Position numbers and translations under genes: made by a program
Shown: in pieces, positions 1 to 13,000 of the stretch
How positions within the stretch are numbered: position 1 is the first letter of the stretch
Layout: every line of letters starts with the position of its first letter
Assembly: GCA_000499405.2 (NCBI GenBank)
Contig: HG738138.1
Location: 25,421,962-25,485,961, forward strand
Length of the DNA: 64,000 nt
Direction of reading: 5' to 3'
Source of the DNA: Onchocerca volvulus
Lineage: Eukaryota; Nematoda; Chromadorea; Rhabditida; Onchocercidae
Notes under the pieces: model-generated
Database searches by the model: none
What the model was told of the DNA's origin: nothing
Seen by the model: the letters and a program-made list of their open reading frames with translations, nothing else

Positions 1-137
1 ATTTACCATTCACCAATCAAAACAGTTTTGATACGTAATTCTGTATCCAATGATCTTTTAGAAATCATTCAACCGTTTCATTTTTACTCTACGATGAGAT
101 ACTTAAATTTTAAGTATTATAATCATCTTCTTTTCAG
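1..137 (+). other. Intron upstream of the first visible sel-11 exon
   Basis: No coding resemblance to the expected preceding Hrd1 segment is seen. The stretch ends in a T-rich TTCTTTTCAG acceptor at 128-137, so it is read as the 3' end of an intron of the Hrd1 gene. The 5' exons lie to the left of the window. Confidence 0.6.
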
Positions 138-3100
138 TATGCAGTGTTAATGACAATTGTGCTACATGTAACAATTAAATATATTCTTCATATGCATGAT
201 CTACGAAATGTGCATCCATGGGAGAATAAAGCAGTTTATTTGCTCTACTCGGAACTTCTTATCAGTGTGTTTGTTTTCTTTTTTTTTTTTCTCTCGAAAT
301 CCCTAGATGGATTTGTTAATTTTTCTTTTTTTTTTTTGACGATTTATCATAGAACAAATGAAAATACTAGAATTTTCAATGTTAAACTTATTCTTGCATT
401 TTATTTCCAATAGAAAAAGCTAATTCAGTAAGAAATTGACTTCTGGACAATCAAATTCAAAGGATAAATATTAAAAGATCATAATTTATTTGGTAAATTC
501 TTCTATCAAATGTGAAAAATTCCGGAAAAATGAATGAATAGTATTTTTTAGATTGTCTCCGTTGTATTTTATATATTATTTTTGTGGCCGTAATGATACG
601 TCTTCATACTTTCCCGTTATTTTCTATCCGTCCACTTTATCTTACTATTCGTGCATTCCATAAGGCAGTCAATGATGTTATACTTTCAAGACGTGCCATA
701 CATGCCATGAATAATCTGTTTCCACTAGCTACCGAACAAGATCTTTTGCAAGGTAACTGTTTTAAAAGTTATTTTAATTTCACTTGTAAGTAGTTCAATT
801 ATTATTTGAAATGTGAATTGTTAGGAAACAAAAAATACTGCATAATAATAACTTTAACTGTGAATTACTAGGAAATACAAAATACAAAATATTGCATGAA
901 AATAACTTTAACTTTCAAATGGTATTGGTTTCAAATCTAAGGTGTATTGAGATCTGTTTACATTGAGATCCATTTAAATAATGTTATGAATTCATAATAT
1001 GTTCAAGCAAATTATTTTTTTAATAGAAATTTTTATCAGTATCTAGAGTTTTGCTTCTTCATTCTTTTGCCTTTTTTTTTTCTAGGTTCTAATAGCACAA
1101 ATCTTTTTCTTTTTAATGCTTTTAACTTTTATTCAGGTGACAACACATGTATAATCTGTCGTGAAGAGATGACACCGGTTAGTGGAGCAAAGAAATTACC
1201 ATGTAATCATATTTTCCATGCAAATTGTCTCCGTTCATGGTTCCAACGACAACAAAGTTGCCCAACATGTCGTACTGATATTTTAGGTTGACATTTTTGT
1301 ATAATTCATATCAAATTTTCTAGTACTTTTTTAAAATATTTGTACTTTTTTGAAAAGAAAGTTTAGACGCTTATTATCATTGAAGTCTGAAGATTTTTTT
1401 TTTCCACTAAATAAATCATATTTTGTAATTAATAAATTACAGCACAACGAAGGACAACACCAACAGTACCAGCAGCTGGAGGAGCAGCTGCAGCTGCAGC
1501 TGGACCCGCTCAAGTGCAACAAAATATTGGAGGAATTCAACCTGCAAATAATGGCGGTGAAATTCCAAATATGTTTCCGTTCATGGCTCAGTTCGCTTTT
1601 CCGCAACAACCACAACAACAACAACCACAAGCTGGAACCAGTGCAACTGGCCAACAAAATAATAATAATGGCAACAGTATACCTCAGATGCCATCTCCTC
1701 CTACGGGTTTTAATATGCCTCAATTTCCATCTGCACCATCAGGATTTCCATTTATGGTTAATATTTTGATATAAATTTCTTTTAATTAATGTCTTTGATT
1801 TACTTAGATAAATCTGATTAATAAGTCTAAAAATAATTTTTTGAAATACAAATTTGATTCTGTAACTAAATATAATTTTCTTATTATCCTAATTAATGTT
1901 GAAGAAATATTTTTTAAAACTGTCAATTTTAGATAAGTTAGGTAATTCTTAGTTAATAAATTTTAAATTTTGATGATAGTGATTAAAGTTTTGTTCACAA
2001 AATACTTACTGTAACCCAGGAATTATTTTTTTTGTTTTAAAGTAGAGTGAATAAAATTTTGAGACTTAGCTAAATTTAAAATTACAATGCACTAACAGGA
2101 TTGTTGTCCATGTAAATTAATGCAATATAGTTAATTTATATCAAGTTGAAGTATGACATTTTAAAGAATGATAAAAAGAACAATTATCGATTATCACTTT
2201 TTTTTTAAATAAAAATTATTTTATTACATGCTTTCTCAGCTAAATTTTTCGGTTGTGCTTGAAAAATATCATTTCTTTCTAGTGGCTTTTTTACGAAATC
2301 ATATCTTCGAATTTATACCATTTGCTTTTTAGTTGTTATCTTTTTTCTAGTATCAAAATAGACTGCTTTAGAAGCATCTATTTCTTGTTTTCCTTATTCA
2401 CACTATCTTCTGAGAAATTATTTTATGAAATCTTGAAAGTCTTAAAAAATAAGATTATTTTATCATAACTAGATTATGGATAAAGATAAGTACCGTAGTG
2501 GGAAATTCCCAATTTTACTTATAGCAAAATAACTGTTGGGATTACCACTAAACGAAAAAAAAAAAAAAAAAAAAACAATTTCTAATTATACTGTATTATT
2601 TTTCCTGTTTATAAATAACATTGTTGTTGTTTACATATTTATCTTTCTAGACAATACCACCGTTTGCGATGCCTCCAGTATTTCCATTTCCACCAGTTCC
2701 CAGTTTTGCTGGTTTAACGGACGAAGAAGTTGCTGCTATGGAAGGAACTGAACGAGCAGCTGTCGAAGCACGTATCAATTGTATTCGTAATATTGGTTTA
2801 TTATTAGATGCAGCTACTATGCAATTACAACAGTACATGAGCATTGTGCAATCATTGGGGTAAACTTTAAAATTGAATTTTGAAAATATGTTTGAAAAAT
2901 AACACATTGCTAATGGAAATATTGCAAGAGCTCTTATTTAGTTAGCTAAAAAATATGATACTTGAAAATGGGAAATCAATTTAATGTTTTATAAAAACAT
3001 TCAAAAATTGAAATCAGTTATTTAAAAAAATTTTCAACAATAATTTCATATTGAATATATGCTATTTCTCTAATATATCTGCATTCAAGCATTTTATTTG

Positions 3101-3465
3101 CAGAAAATTACCGGAATTTTTTGCCGCATTTTTTGATGGATTTTAATTTTATTGTTTTGTTTGATAATTTCATTTATGTTTGTAGTGTTCCGACTTATGC
3201 AGCTGCAACAACAAATACAAATACGACTACGCCACCTAATGATGCGACATTACCTGAGACTCCAGCAGCTTCTGCCCAAGATGGCGTACTAGTAGATAAG
3301 TCAAATGAAACTAAATCGAATAAGGATTTACCAACATCTAATTTCGATAGTACAGCACCAGCATGTTCTTCTGCACCAACTACCGAATTGGATGAAATTC
3401 GACAACGGAGACTTCAGAAATTTGGTCCTACAACAGCATCATTATCAGATAATAGCAATGACTAA
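138..3465 (+). CDS. sel-11: Hrd1/synoviolin ER E3 ubiquitin ligase, 5' partial, six exons
   Basis: RING-H2 ubiquitin ligase of ER-associated degradation: the family sits in the ER membrane and ubiquitinates misfolded proteins retrotranslocated to the cytosol. Exons read: 138-264, 552-752, 1137-1286, 1443-1756, 2651-2859, 3186-3465; all phases join and give 426 residues plus TAA. The first two exons encode the last membrane segments, with family motifs NPW-like HPWENKAVYLLYSEL and HTFPLFSIRPLYL. The RING lies at visible residues 114-154, with ligands CIIC, CNH, H, C and CPTC all present, followed by a Pro/Ala/Gln/Asn-rich linker with an alanine run and polyQ-like patches. The motif FAGLTDEEVAAMEGTER and the final EIRQRRLQKF match the C-terminal end of human SYVN1. 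The N-terminal membrane segments are outside the window. A second metazoan Hrd1-like ligase (gp78/AMFR) is less likely, because there is no CUE domain and the residues around the RING match synoviolin. A polyadenylation signal AATAAA lies at 3704-3709. Confidence 0.95.
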
Positions 3466-5454
3466 TAGGAATGAAATGTGCAAAAAAAATTCTACGATTT
3501 TTTCTGAATATTTTGGTTTCTGTATATTTTATGTATTGAAAATTCAATTTTTTATTAGCAGGAATTGCGCCATTTCTTCACAATCTTTGCGATACTTTAG
3601 AAAAAACGGCTATCTGATGTATAGCTATTACTCTGAATGATTTCATCGGTAGTTGAAAATATTTTACGGGAATATATTTCCAACCACTGTTGAAATTATT
3701 TTTAATAAATATTATGAAGAAATCGTGATTTAACTTCACATTGCATAACTTAATGCAAACGATCCAAATTAATGACAGTTTTACTCGTATTGTCTTTTTT
3801 CTGAAGATGAGATAATGCAAACCCAGTGTTTTCTTGTTTGCTTATTTTTTTTTCATGATCATTGTTTGTTTATAAATTATTAAAATATTTGTTTTTATTG
3901 TCTTTATAAATACACTTTTGTCTGAAAGATATTGCTAATCAACTTATTCAATAACTTTGACAATTTCTTATCCAATCAAATCTTTTGATATAAGTTACAT
4001 GATTAAAAATTGCAGGAGATTACGAAGATTGCAGAAATGCAAACTTTTTTCATCTCAGCTTATGATGACAAACCATTTGTTGATATATTCAACAAATTCG
4101 GTAATTAATCATATGCCATCCTTAAGAGGCATGTTATGTAGATGTTGCATATCACATTCCAAAATCATGGTTTTCAATACAGAAATTTTTTTTTTTCCAT
4201 CAACAGTTTTGGATTAGCAAGAAATAAAAATGAAATTATAATTGAAACCGAGACTGATTCCTTTCGAGACATGGAAAATCTGATTTTAATCTGATGAAAA
4301 AATTCTGATACGAAAAATATGAAATCTTTATCCATCATTGAATTTGCAAACTTTTAATTATACTTTCATTACTGTACAACATCAATGTATTTGTTTTTCA
4401 AAATGATTAGGTTTATCAAAATTTTGTTTATCGTTGAAAAAAGAAAAAGAAGAAATTAGAAAAACTTTTTTCTCTGAGAGCTTATCCAGCTTCTAGAATT
4501 ATTTTTCTTTTTCTTTTTTTTTATTAATTGAATTTCAAATTAAAATCAACAAAGAAAAAACTAGTAAACTAAATTTATCAGTAACAAGAATTAATTTCTT
4601 GTAGACTGCTACAATAATAATTGTTGTTTATTTTCATTATCGTATTTTGTCTCTTAACTTTAATAAATTTTCGAAATTTTTCATAATTTCGACATATTTC
4701 ATGCTTTCATCATCATATTAGCATTATGCAAAAAAAAAAGAATTCATTTAATTGCATTTTTTTATTTTTTTTGAAATTTTATAAAATTAAGAAATTTTTT
4801 CAAATCACTATTAAATCATTTCAAAGAACTCTCAAAGATCAAAATAATCCATTACTGATTCATTAATAATATTTATTCAATCATTACATAAAGTACAAAT
4901 GATGTAAATATTTTATTAATTCTAAAAAAAAGAAGTTACAATTATGGTATGATTCTATGTATCTTTGAATGATATACTGATCGATATATCGAAATTAATA
5001 ACCGATATATCAATTTTACTATTTTGATATGAATATTCTAATAATGAATACAAATGTCATAAATATATCGTGTACATAATTGAATCGCTCATATTATACG
5101 ACATAGTTTTAATTTTAGCATCAAATTTTAAAGAATTTTGCACAAAAATTGATTTAATTGGAAATAATTATGCTATTAATATTCAAAAATTAATTAATTA
5201 ATTTATACTATTAAGATTAAAAGGAAAATAGAAAATAGCAAACTTTCAGAAGCAAAATTATTCTGTTGAAAATTTCGATATAACAACATTATTATTGTAT
5301 ATTCATATACATTTATATAATAATTATATTCATATACAATAATTATATTCATAATTATATTCATACACAATAATTAATAATTATATTCATATATATAAAT
5401 AAATAAAATATATTTTGTAATTTATTAATGGAAAAAGAGGAATGAAAAGAATTA
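3466..5454. other. Convergent intergenic region between sel-11 and the four-pass membrane gene
   Basis: About 2 kb of AT-rich sequence between two genes that point at each other. It holds AATAAA at 3704-3709 for the left gene and a TTTATT (AATAAA on the minus strand) at 5421-5426, 29 bases past the stop of the right gene. Short repeats of the type ATAATTATATTCATA occur at about 5315-5400. No exon-like segment was found on either strand. Confidence 0.6.
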
Positions 5455-8400
5455 TTAAATATTTTCAATATCTGCTTGATTATTATTTAATTCATTTTGA
5501 TTTTGTAAAATTTCAGCATTTATGGGTTGATTAATTAATTGACGTTGAGGACGGTTAGGAATTCTTCGTCCATTTATTAAATTTTGTTGTTGATGCATAA
5601 ACTGTAAATAAATTCATTAAAATTTATCGAAAATTAATCAATTAATCAATTAAATTTATTAATTAATTAATTTTTCTCTCACTCTTTTTTCATTCGTTTT
5701 TCTTTTTCAATTATGAGAAAAATATATATGATAATATTATTTCTAAATTTTAATCTAAATATAAATCATAAAAATATGTAACAAAATTTGAAAATCCATA
5801 TATATTTTATATTATATCAAGATTATTATCTTGAAATATTTTAATTAACAATCATATCAAGATCATCCAGTTAGAAAAAGAAATTAAAATAATAGCTAAA
5901 TCAAAATTATTGATTCCAAAATATTTTAAAAATAGAAAATATACTTGGCACAAAATATATGTTGATATCGCCTAATCAAAAAAAAAAAATATAACAAATT
6001 AATTTTTCTTTAATTTATGATAAGTGTTATCTAATCAATTTATGATAAATGATATCTAATCAATTTATGATAAATGTTATCCAATCATAATTAAGTTCCA
6101 GTAGAGTTATCAATTTTTTTTTTAATGAGTACACTATTTTTTACTAATCCAATATGAAATATACAAATTATCAGTAAAGGTTTTTATCATTTTATGGGAG
6201 AATTTTTAATTGCTAATTAATTAATTAATTAATTACCTGTTCTTCGATAATTATATAATGTTGATAATAAATTAATTGTGAAACAATAATTGCAAGTAAT
6301 ATAGCATAAATATTAGCAATTAATAATGCACTAGCCCAAATGCATCGTTTCCAAACGATCAAATTGATCAAATTTTCCGAAACTTGTTGTACATCAATGA
6401 TCAGATCAATAATCCAATATGAAATATAGGAGAACTAGAAAAATTTAATTTAAACAAAATTTTCCTTTTTTTTTTTCGAATTTTCATTTTTTTTTTTCAG
6501 AATTAAAAATTTTGTTTCAGTTTTTTTTTTTTTTTAAATTTTTCCATCTTAAAAATTTCTATTATTAGATCGAAATTTTCATGCTTTCATCATTTTCTTT
6601 CTTATTTATGATTATTTTTTTCTTTTTTTTTTTTCCAAAAACTTCAAGTTCTAAATCTTTCACGTTCGTTTCATCATTATTATCAAAATTATCATCATTA
6701 CATTAATTAATATTATCATTTTTTTCTTTTCGTTATTAATGCAATTTATTGATTTATTTGAAAAAAAAAAAATCAAATATATTTATCACAATTCTCAAAA
6801 TTTTAAAAATTGCTTTTTCATGTTTACAATTTAATATTTCCTTATCAAATTTCAAATTATGGAATAAAAAAAAAAATTATTCATTGGAAATTAACATTTT
6901 TTTTTTTATTGATAATGAATGCTTCCTTAATTAATAATTAATATTTTTCGAATATATTTATTCATGATTAAATTTGATTGGAATTTACAATTTAGTAATC
7001 GAAAATTAATCAATTTTCATTAATAATTAATGCTTTCTTAATTAATAACTTAATATTTTTTTAAATTAATATATTCCACATTTGTCATGTTTGATTAATA
7101 TTTATGATAATAAATAGAATCAAGGTTTTGATAATTACAACTAATCAATTTTGTAATGATTAATTAGTACCAATGAAGGCATAGTTTTTATTATTAATTA
7201 ATTTTTCAAATTAATGACTAATAAATTTTGAATATAATTTTTTTCAATTTCAAGTTTATTTACGCTTAATTTTTTATTTTTTGATTTCAACTTACAATAG
7301 TAAATAGTATCGGTATAATAAGTATAAAACTTGGAAAAAGTAATCGAATTGCAAAAGTTGGAAAAAACCATTCTAAATCAGCATAAATTAATGCGATAAT
7401 TGCTGATAATGGTGCTGCTCCGTATAATGATAACTCAAATATCGCCCAAAATAGCTAAAATTTTTTTTGGAAAAAAAATAAAAAATTCAAATTTGATTTA
7501 ATTATGAAAAGAAAAAAAAAGAAATTAAAAAAAGAAAATGAAAAAATGAAAGACTAAAATGAATTGAAATAATTTTCGTAACTTAAAGCAATAGCAAACA
7601 ATTTGAATTATTCGAATAATGAATATATTTCCTTATTCAATTAATTTACAATAATATGGGTGAACTATATATTTTACAAGATTAATTATCTTGCTAATTT
7701 AAAATTTAATTTAATTAAATGATAGCTGAATTTAAACGATAAATGATTATCAAATATTAATAAATACATTAAATTAATTGCAAAACAAGCATTAAATGAA
7801 AATTTAAAATTTATTTTAAACCAAAATTAATATGCAAAGAAATAAAAAATATTTTTTAATTCTCTTTTTTTTTTTTTTTTATTAAAATGATAAACTGTCT
7901 TAAAAAAATATATGAAATTTTAATTTCCTTTTTTTATTTCATTATGCGAATTTTTTCATTTTATACCTTATTTCATTATTTAATTACATTTGCTATACTT
8001 AACTCTTCTTTTACCTTCAAAATAATATCAGATTATAAACATCTAACATACAATCAAATGCAATTAAAATTAAAAAAAAAAAAACGAATAATTACAGTAA
8101 TCGATATTTCTTTTTAATATTTCAAAATTACATTAAAAAATTTTTAAATTTTACTAACCCCAGTATTTTGTTCTTGATATAATCGACATGATACGCATCG
8201 ATCCAAGATCATAAATTGATTTACATGATCATATATTCGTTTGAATCCTAATATTGAATATAAAATAAAGATACCATAACCTGCCGTCTAGAATTTGTGA
8301 AAAAATTGGGATAAACTGAAATAGAAAAAAATTGAAATTTAAAAAAAAAAAAAAAATTCGAAATAATTTTTTTATCCTTTCCTTATTATTTCAGTTTTAT

Positions 8401-8602
8401 ATCGCATAATTTTTTTGTCAAAAAAAAAAAAATAATTACTCATATTTTAATTTCTATTCAACAAAAAGACTTTGAAATAAAAATAATAATTAAAATAATT
8501 AATTAATTAATAAAAAAAAACCTTAATGTAAGCTTTATAACAGAAATAACTTGGTGCATCATTAATACTTTCATTTTCAGCTACTTCTCGATTCATCATC
8601 AT
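5455..8602 (-). CDS. Unrecognised protein with four membrane segments, five exons
   Basis: Not recognised. Minus-strand exons 8522-8602, 8159-8287, 7296-7454, 6237-6434 and 5455-5601 all join in phase 0 and give 237 residues. Splice sites are good: donors GTTAGT, GTAAGT and GTAATT; acceptors TTCTAG, TTTTAG, TTCTAG and TTACAG. The start is the first of three ATGs (8600-8602) placed one base after a TATTACAG, a likely trans-splice or first-intron acceptor. Hydrophobic segments lie at about residues 28-42, 71-96, 100-133 and 155-180. Between the first two is a cysteine motif CVSC (RCVSCRLYQEQ). The tail (190-237) is hydrophilic and rich in Asn and Gln, and ends near NNNQADIENI. Charged loops are short, so a small four-pass membrane protein is inferred. 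The gene is divergent from SPE-39 with about 1.46 kb between start codons. Every exon is open and bounded by proper sites, so the gene itself is well supported although its function is unknown. Confidence 0.8.
6012..6086. repeat. Three 25-bp direct repeats in an intron
   Basis: Exactly three adjacent 25-base units beginning AATTTATGATAA and ending CTAATC or CCAATC, inside the last intron of the four-pass membrane gene. Units differ at two or three positions. Confidence 0.85.
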
Positions 8603-10063
8603 TCTGTAATACTTTTTTTTTTTTTTAAATTTTTAAAAGAATGATATTTTTGTAATTTAAATTTGATTTTTAATATGACAAAAAAAACGAGTAAATGATG
8701 AGATATTTTGTTAAATTTATTAAATTTTTTTTTCCATTACAAATATTTGAAAATTTGTTTTTAAAATTTAATTAATTACTTGTCATTCATTAAGATAATG
8801 CAAATTAATTATATTTTATAATAGGTATAAAAATTTTTTACGCTGATAAATTTTTGATAAATTAAAATCTTTTTTTTTTAAATGAATTATGTTTGATTAT
8901 TGATCATATATTTATGACCCAGTTTTTTTTTTCGTTTTTTTTTTTTTTTTAATTTGCTGAAATAAATTAATGATTTTCATAAAGTTTAAAAAAAATGGAA
9001 AGTTAGTATAAAATTTAAAAAACTATGTATGATTAGCTGGTTTAATATACAAACATCGAACCTTTTAAATCAACCGAACAAAATTCTTCCAGATGCTAAA
9101 AGTATGAAATAATTTTTAAATTTATTGTTTTTTTTTTTCAATTTTCATTTCATTTATTTTTCATATTGATTAATATGTAAATATTCTAATCAATTGATTT
9201 CGAGCATAAAAATTATAATTGAATAATGATATTTATATCCAGTTAGCAGTTTAATTAAATTCAATTAAATTTAAATTAGCTTAATTTTTAATCATATTTA
9301 TTTTGATACTTATTTCATTTTCTATTAAATTTAATGCTGTCTAATACAGTATGATTCATCATTTCAACTTATATTTGTTTTAATTTCGATTTTTTATTAT
9401 AAATTATTTGTTTCTCAATTCGATTCAATTTTAATTCGCTTCATTTCAATTTCAATTTATTTTAACCTACTTCGATTAAATTAATTCCAGCTCATTTTCT
9501 AATAGTTCATTTATGAGAAAAAAAAAAGCAATTTTAGCTTAAAAAGATCATTCTAGAAACATTTCCTATCAAATTTTAAAGCATTTACCAGTTTGTAAAT
9601 TCAGCTATGTCAATTCCGAATGCAAACGAAACGCTCTCAATCTCTGCTTCATTGCCACATATATTGACTAAGGATTTTCTCATTCTCTGACACTGTGTTT
9701 TCTCGGAAATTCCATCTATGTCTGCTGTCTCCTCAGTTAACACACTCTTTTGAATTGAATTGTGTTGGAGCTTTTCTTTTTTTTTTCCATTTTGACAGCT
9801 AAAAGTACTTATCGGGTGGATGTTGTGGTTTGATTTCGTGTACGAATATTTAATGTTTATTTTTAGTTTTTAATTTATCTTCAATATTGATATCATACCG
9901 AAATTTTATTAAATTTCAGCGAAATTGAAATATTTCATGAAGTTCAAAATTTAAATTTTGGAAATTTTTTAAAGCAATAATGAGATTTTAGCTAAAATTG
10001 ATATATTTCAGATATATTTTATGTATTTAATGATGTAATGTAATTCAACGATTGTAATATTTT
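8603..10063. promoter_or_regulatory. Divergent intergenic region between the four-pass gene and spe-39
   Basis: Both flanking genes start here and run outward, so this must hold both promoters. Most is AT-rich, but 9590-9840 is clearly less so and has C/T-rich patches (CTCTCAATCTCTGC, CATTCTCTGACACTG, GTCTGCTGTCTCCTCAG). No protein-like frame was found in that patch, so an upstream untranslated exon or core regulatory DNA is inferred rather than seen. Confidence 0.45.
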
Positions 10064-13000
10064 ATGGCAGCTCATCGGAAGTTCACTTTTGACAATCCAG
10101 AAGATAGCTATTGGAATTCTAATGATCCCATTGCTGTTTCATTTGCCGATGATAATTTATCGACTACTAATGCGGTAACTAATCATTTAGTTAATTTAAT
10201 ACATTTTTATTTAATTAACTAAACAAATAACAAAGCCATAGCAGAAATTCGAAGCCAAAAAATTCAAGTTAGTTTATAACTTTGTAACCACTTATTTCAT
10301 TCAATTTATTATTTTTCTTTCCTATATCTATAATTTTAGTAACATGTTTTTTCAATTATAAGAGTTCATTTATCATCTTTTGAGTACTGAAGGAATTATC
10401 ATGCCATTTATTGATTATTTCGATCCTGTTAGCAGTATTCTTCTAAAATTTCTATCCATTCAGATTTTTTAGGCTGCTGCTCGAGCAGCTCTAGAAGATT
10501 TGTTCGAATGTAAGGTTCGTTTTGATAGCGAAGATGGATCATCAAATGCAGAAAGTGAATCACCATTGACTGCAGAAAATTCGACCAAGCAAAACCTAAG
10601 GTTTAAATTTTATCTTATAGAAATAAAATTTTAGAATATTTATGTCATCTTACAATAACCCTGTTCATGGAATCATAAAATCTGCAATTTCATTTCTTCT
10701 GTCAGAACTCGTTAAAGTTCTATCTAGTAATCGCAAATTCTATTATTTCGTTCGCACCAATCACTTCCGAGTTCATTCAATTCCTATTTTTCATGATGAT
10801 CTCTTCTAGAATGGTCTTTGAATTTGGAAATTTTGAATTTACAGTTTCAGGAATGGAAGTGTAAATATGTTAAAAACAATCACTGCTTCATCCATTTCCA
10901 ATCGACCTTTCTTGCACTTAGATGAGGTAAGTTTTTACTCCATATTGTTCTCTCTGATCATTAATAGCAATCACATGATTGCAAGAATGTCCTCACTTTT
11001 TTCATAAATTTCTAGTTTTAATACCGCTTTTTTTTTGACATTCATATGGATAGAAGTAACTTACTATCTATATAAATATAATCTTTTTGTTGAAATTCAA
11101 GATTTTCAGGATCATTCGTTTGATGAGAAGTTTTCTTTCAAATCTGCTGCTATTTTCTCGAAATCTAGTGCTTCAGTTATTTCCGATGGCAGTGGTGAAT
11201 CACTTTCGAGTAATGTAACAGCGCAGCTTGATTACTCCAGATTGAAAAGTGAACATAGGAAATTACAAAAGCATTTGGAGGTTTTTTTTTTGTTTGTTAC
11301 TATTTATCATTTTTCATTTTTTCAGTTTATTTTTTTCTCAGCAGTACAATTTAACGAGCAGATACACATAAGGATATAATTTAATTGACTAGCATTACAA
11401 GCATAACTTTTAAGAAGAATTTTATGATTTTCTTATTTTATGACTTCAAAATCTTCTATTATATTATTTTACATCATCGATAAGTGTATTACAAATAATT
11501 TTCTCTAATGATTTGTTTAAGTTTTTATGTAATGAATAAATTGCTAAAGTTTGCTATTTTAGCAGGTAAGATTAGAACGTTATCGTGCAGCTGATCCTGA
11601 AATTACAGTTCGTAGATTATTGCGGAATGATCCGGTTTCACTAGATTTGTATCGAAGTAAGAAAGAAAAATTAGATCTTTTAGAAGCTGCGTTGGAATCT
11701 TATGACGGAAATGTCATCATCGCTGTAAGCATTATTTCAGTCCAGTTTTTTCTTATTAAATAAAAATTGTCTATCTACATATTCCTTCTGCATTATTTTA
11801 TCTGAAAAGACTGACTCCCAAAATCCTTATCAATTTAGTTTGAATTGCTAAAATTGATTTTTAGGACCGTTATGTTCCTGTTATGTTATAACTGGTGCTC
11901 ATAGTTTGCCCATTTTAACCGATAAAACTAAGCTTACTGCTTTGGCCATCGTAATGCTTAGGAACTATTGCTTGTTATTCACTCCTTGCTTAAACTAGCT
12001 GTTTTTTAAGCTGAAATGTTCATTCATTTTAAAATTTTCATAAGTTGCTTTTTTCAGAGCATGCTAATGTTTTTCTTTTTTCCCTCAAAAAATTTTCCCT
12101 TAGATTTACCTTGTAGTTATGTTGCATATTTGCAAATCGTTGAAAGTTTTTGTCCTACATTGTTTCAAACATTTTTCAGTTCATCTTATAATTTTTTATT
12201 CAGGTCGTACTGTCCTTGGAAAGATCTCTTGAAACTTCAGTATTTTTGGATATTATAAAGGAAAAGCCAATTGCTGTCAATCATTATATAGCTTATTTGA
12301 AAGATATGAAAAATTTTGATCAGCTTACTTCAACATTGTTGTAAGCTCTAAATTTTATTAAGTTTACTATATAGTTTTCTGATGCGTAGTCTACGCATTT
12401 TTTTTTTTTTTATGTACTAAAAATATATCGCAGGAGATATTATACTCAATTTTAGGTTTTTTGTGATATAACATACGTTTTTTGGAATAATATTGCCAGC
12501 AGTATTTGCTAGCTTTCTCGATAAAGAATTCACCATGTAAAATATGGAATTTTCATATCCAAAAAATGTAAACAAAGAAAAGGAAAATATATGCTTTTAG
12601 ACTGACTAATCTATGCATTTTTTTTCCTAATCTACATATTTATTGACTAATCTACACATCTACATGTTTTTTTCTAAAACTAATTAAATATTTAATTCAT
12701 TTCAAGAAAAAATTTTTTTTCAGAGCTTTGAATCGCACAGAAGAAGTTGCACTTGTGTTATACTCAGTAGCCTGTAGGAAACAACCAAGTGAACGAATCG
12801 TATATTTAAAAAAATGTTTGAATTCATGTTCTGCTGTTTCATCACTGGTAGCTTTTTCGAAATCTGTGAATGAATATATCGATCTTTTGGAACGGCAAAT
12901 TATAATTGAAGTAAGAAATTTAATGATAATTTTGAATAAAATATGACTTTCATTATGTATTATATGGTGAAATATCTTTTCAGGTTGATTATTTGACTTT

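Noticed and set aside
1331..1723. 130-residue minus-strand frame opposite sel-11 exon 4
   Set aside because: Shadow of the Gln/Ala/Asn-rich coding exon on the plus strand.
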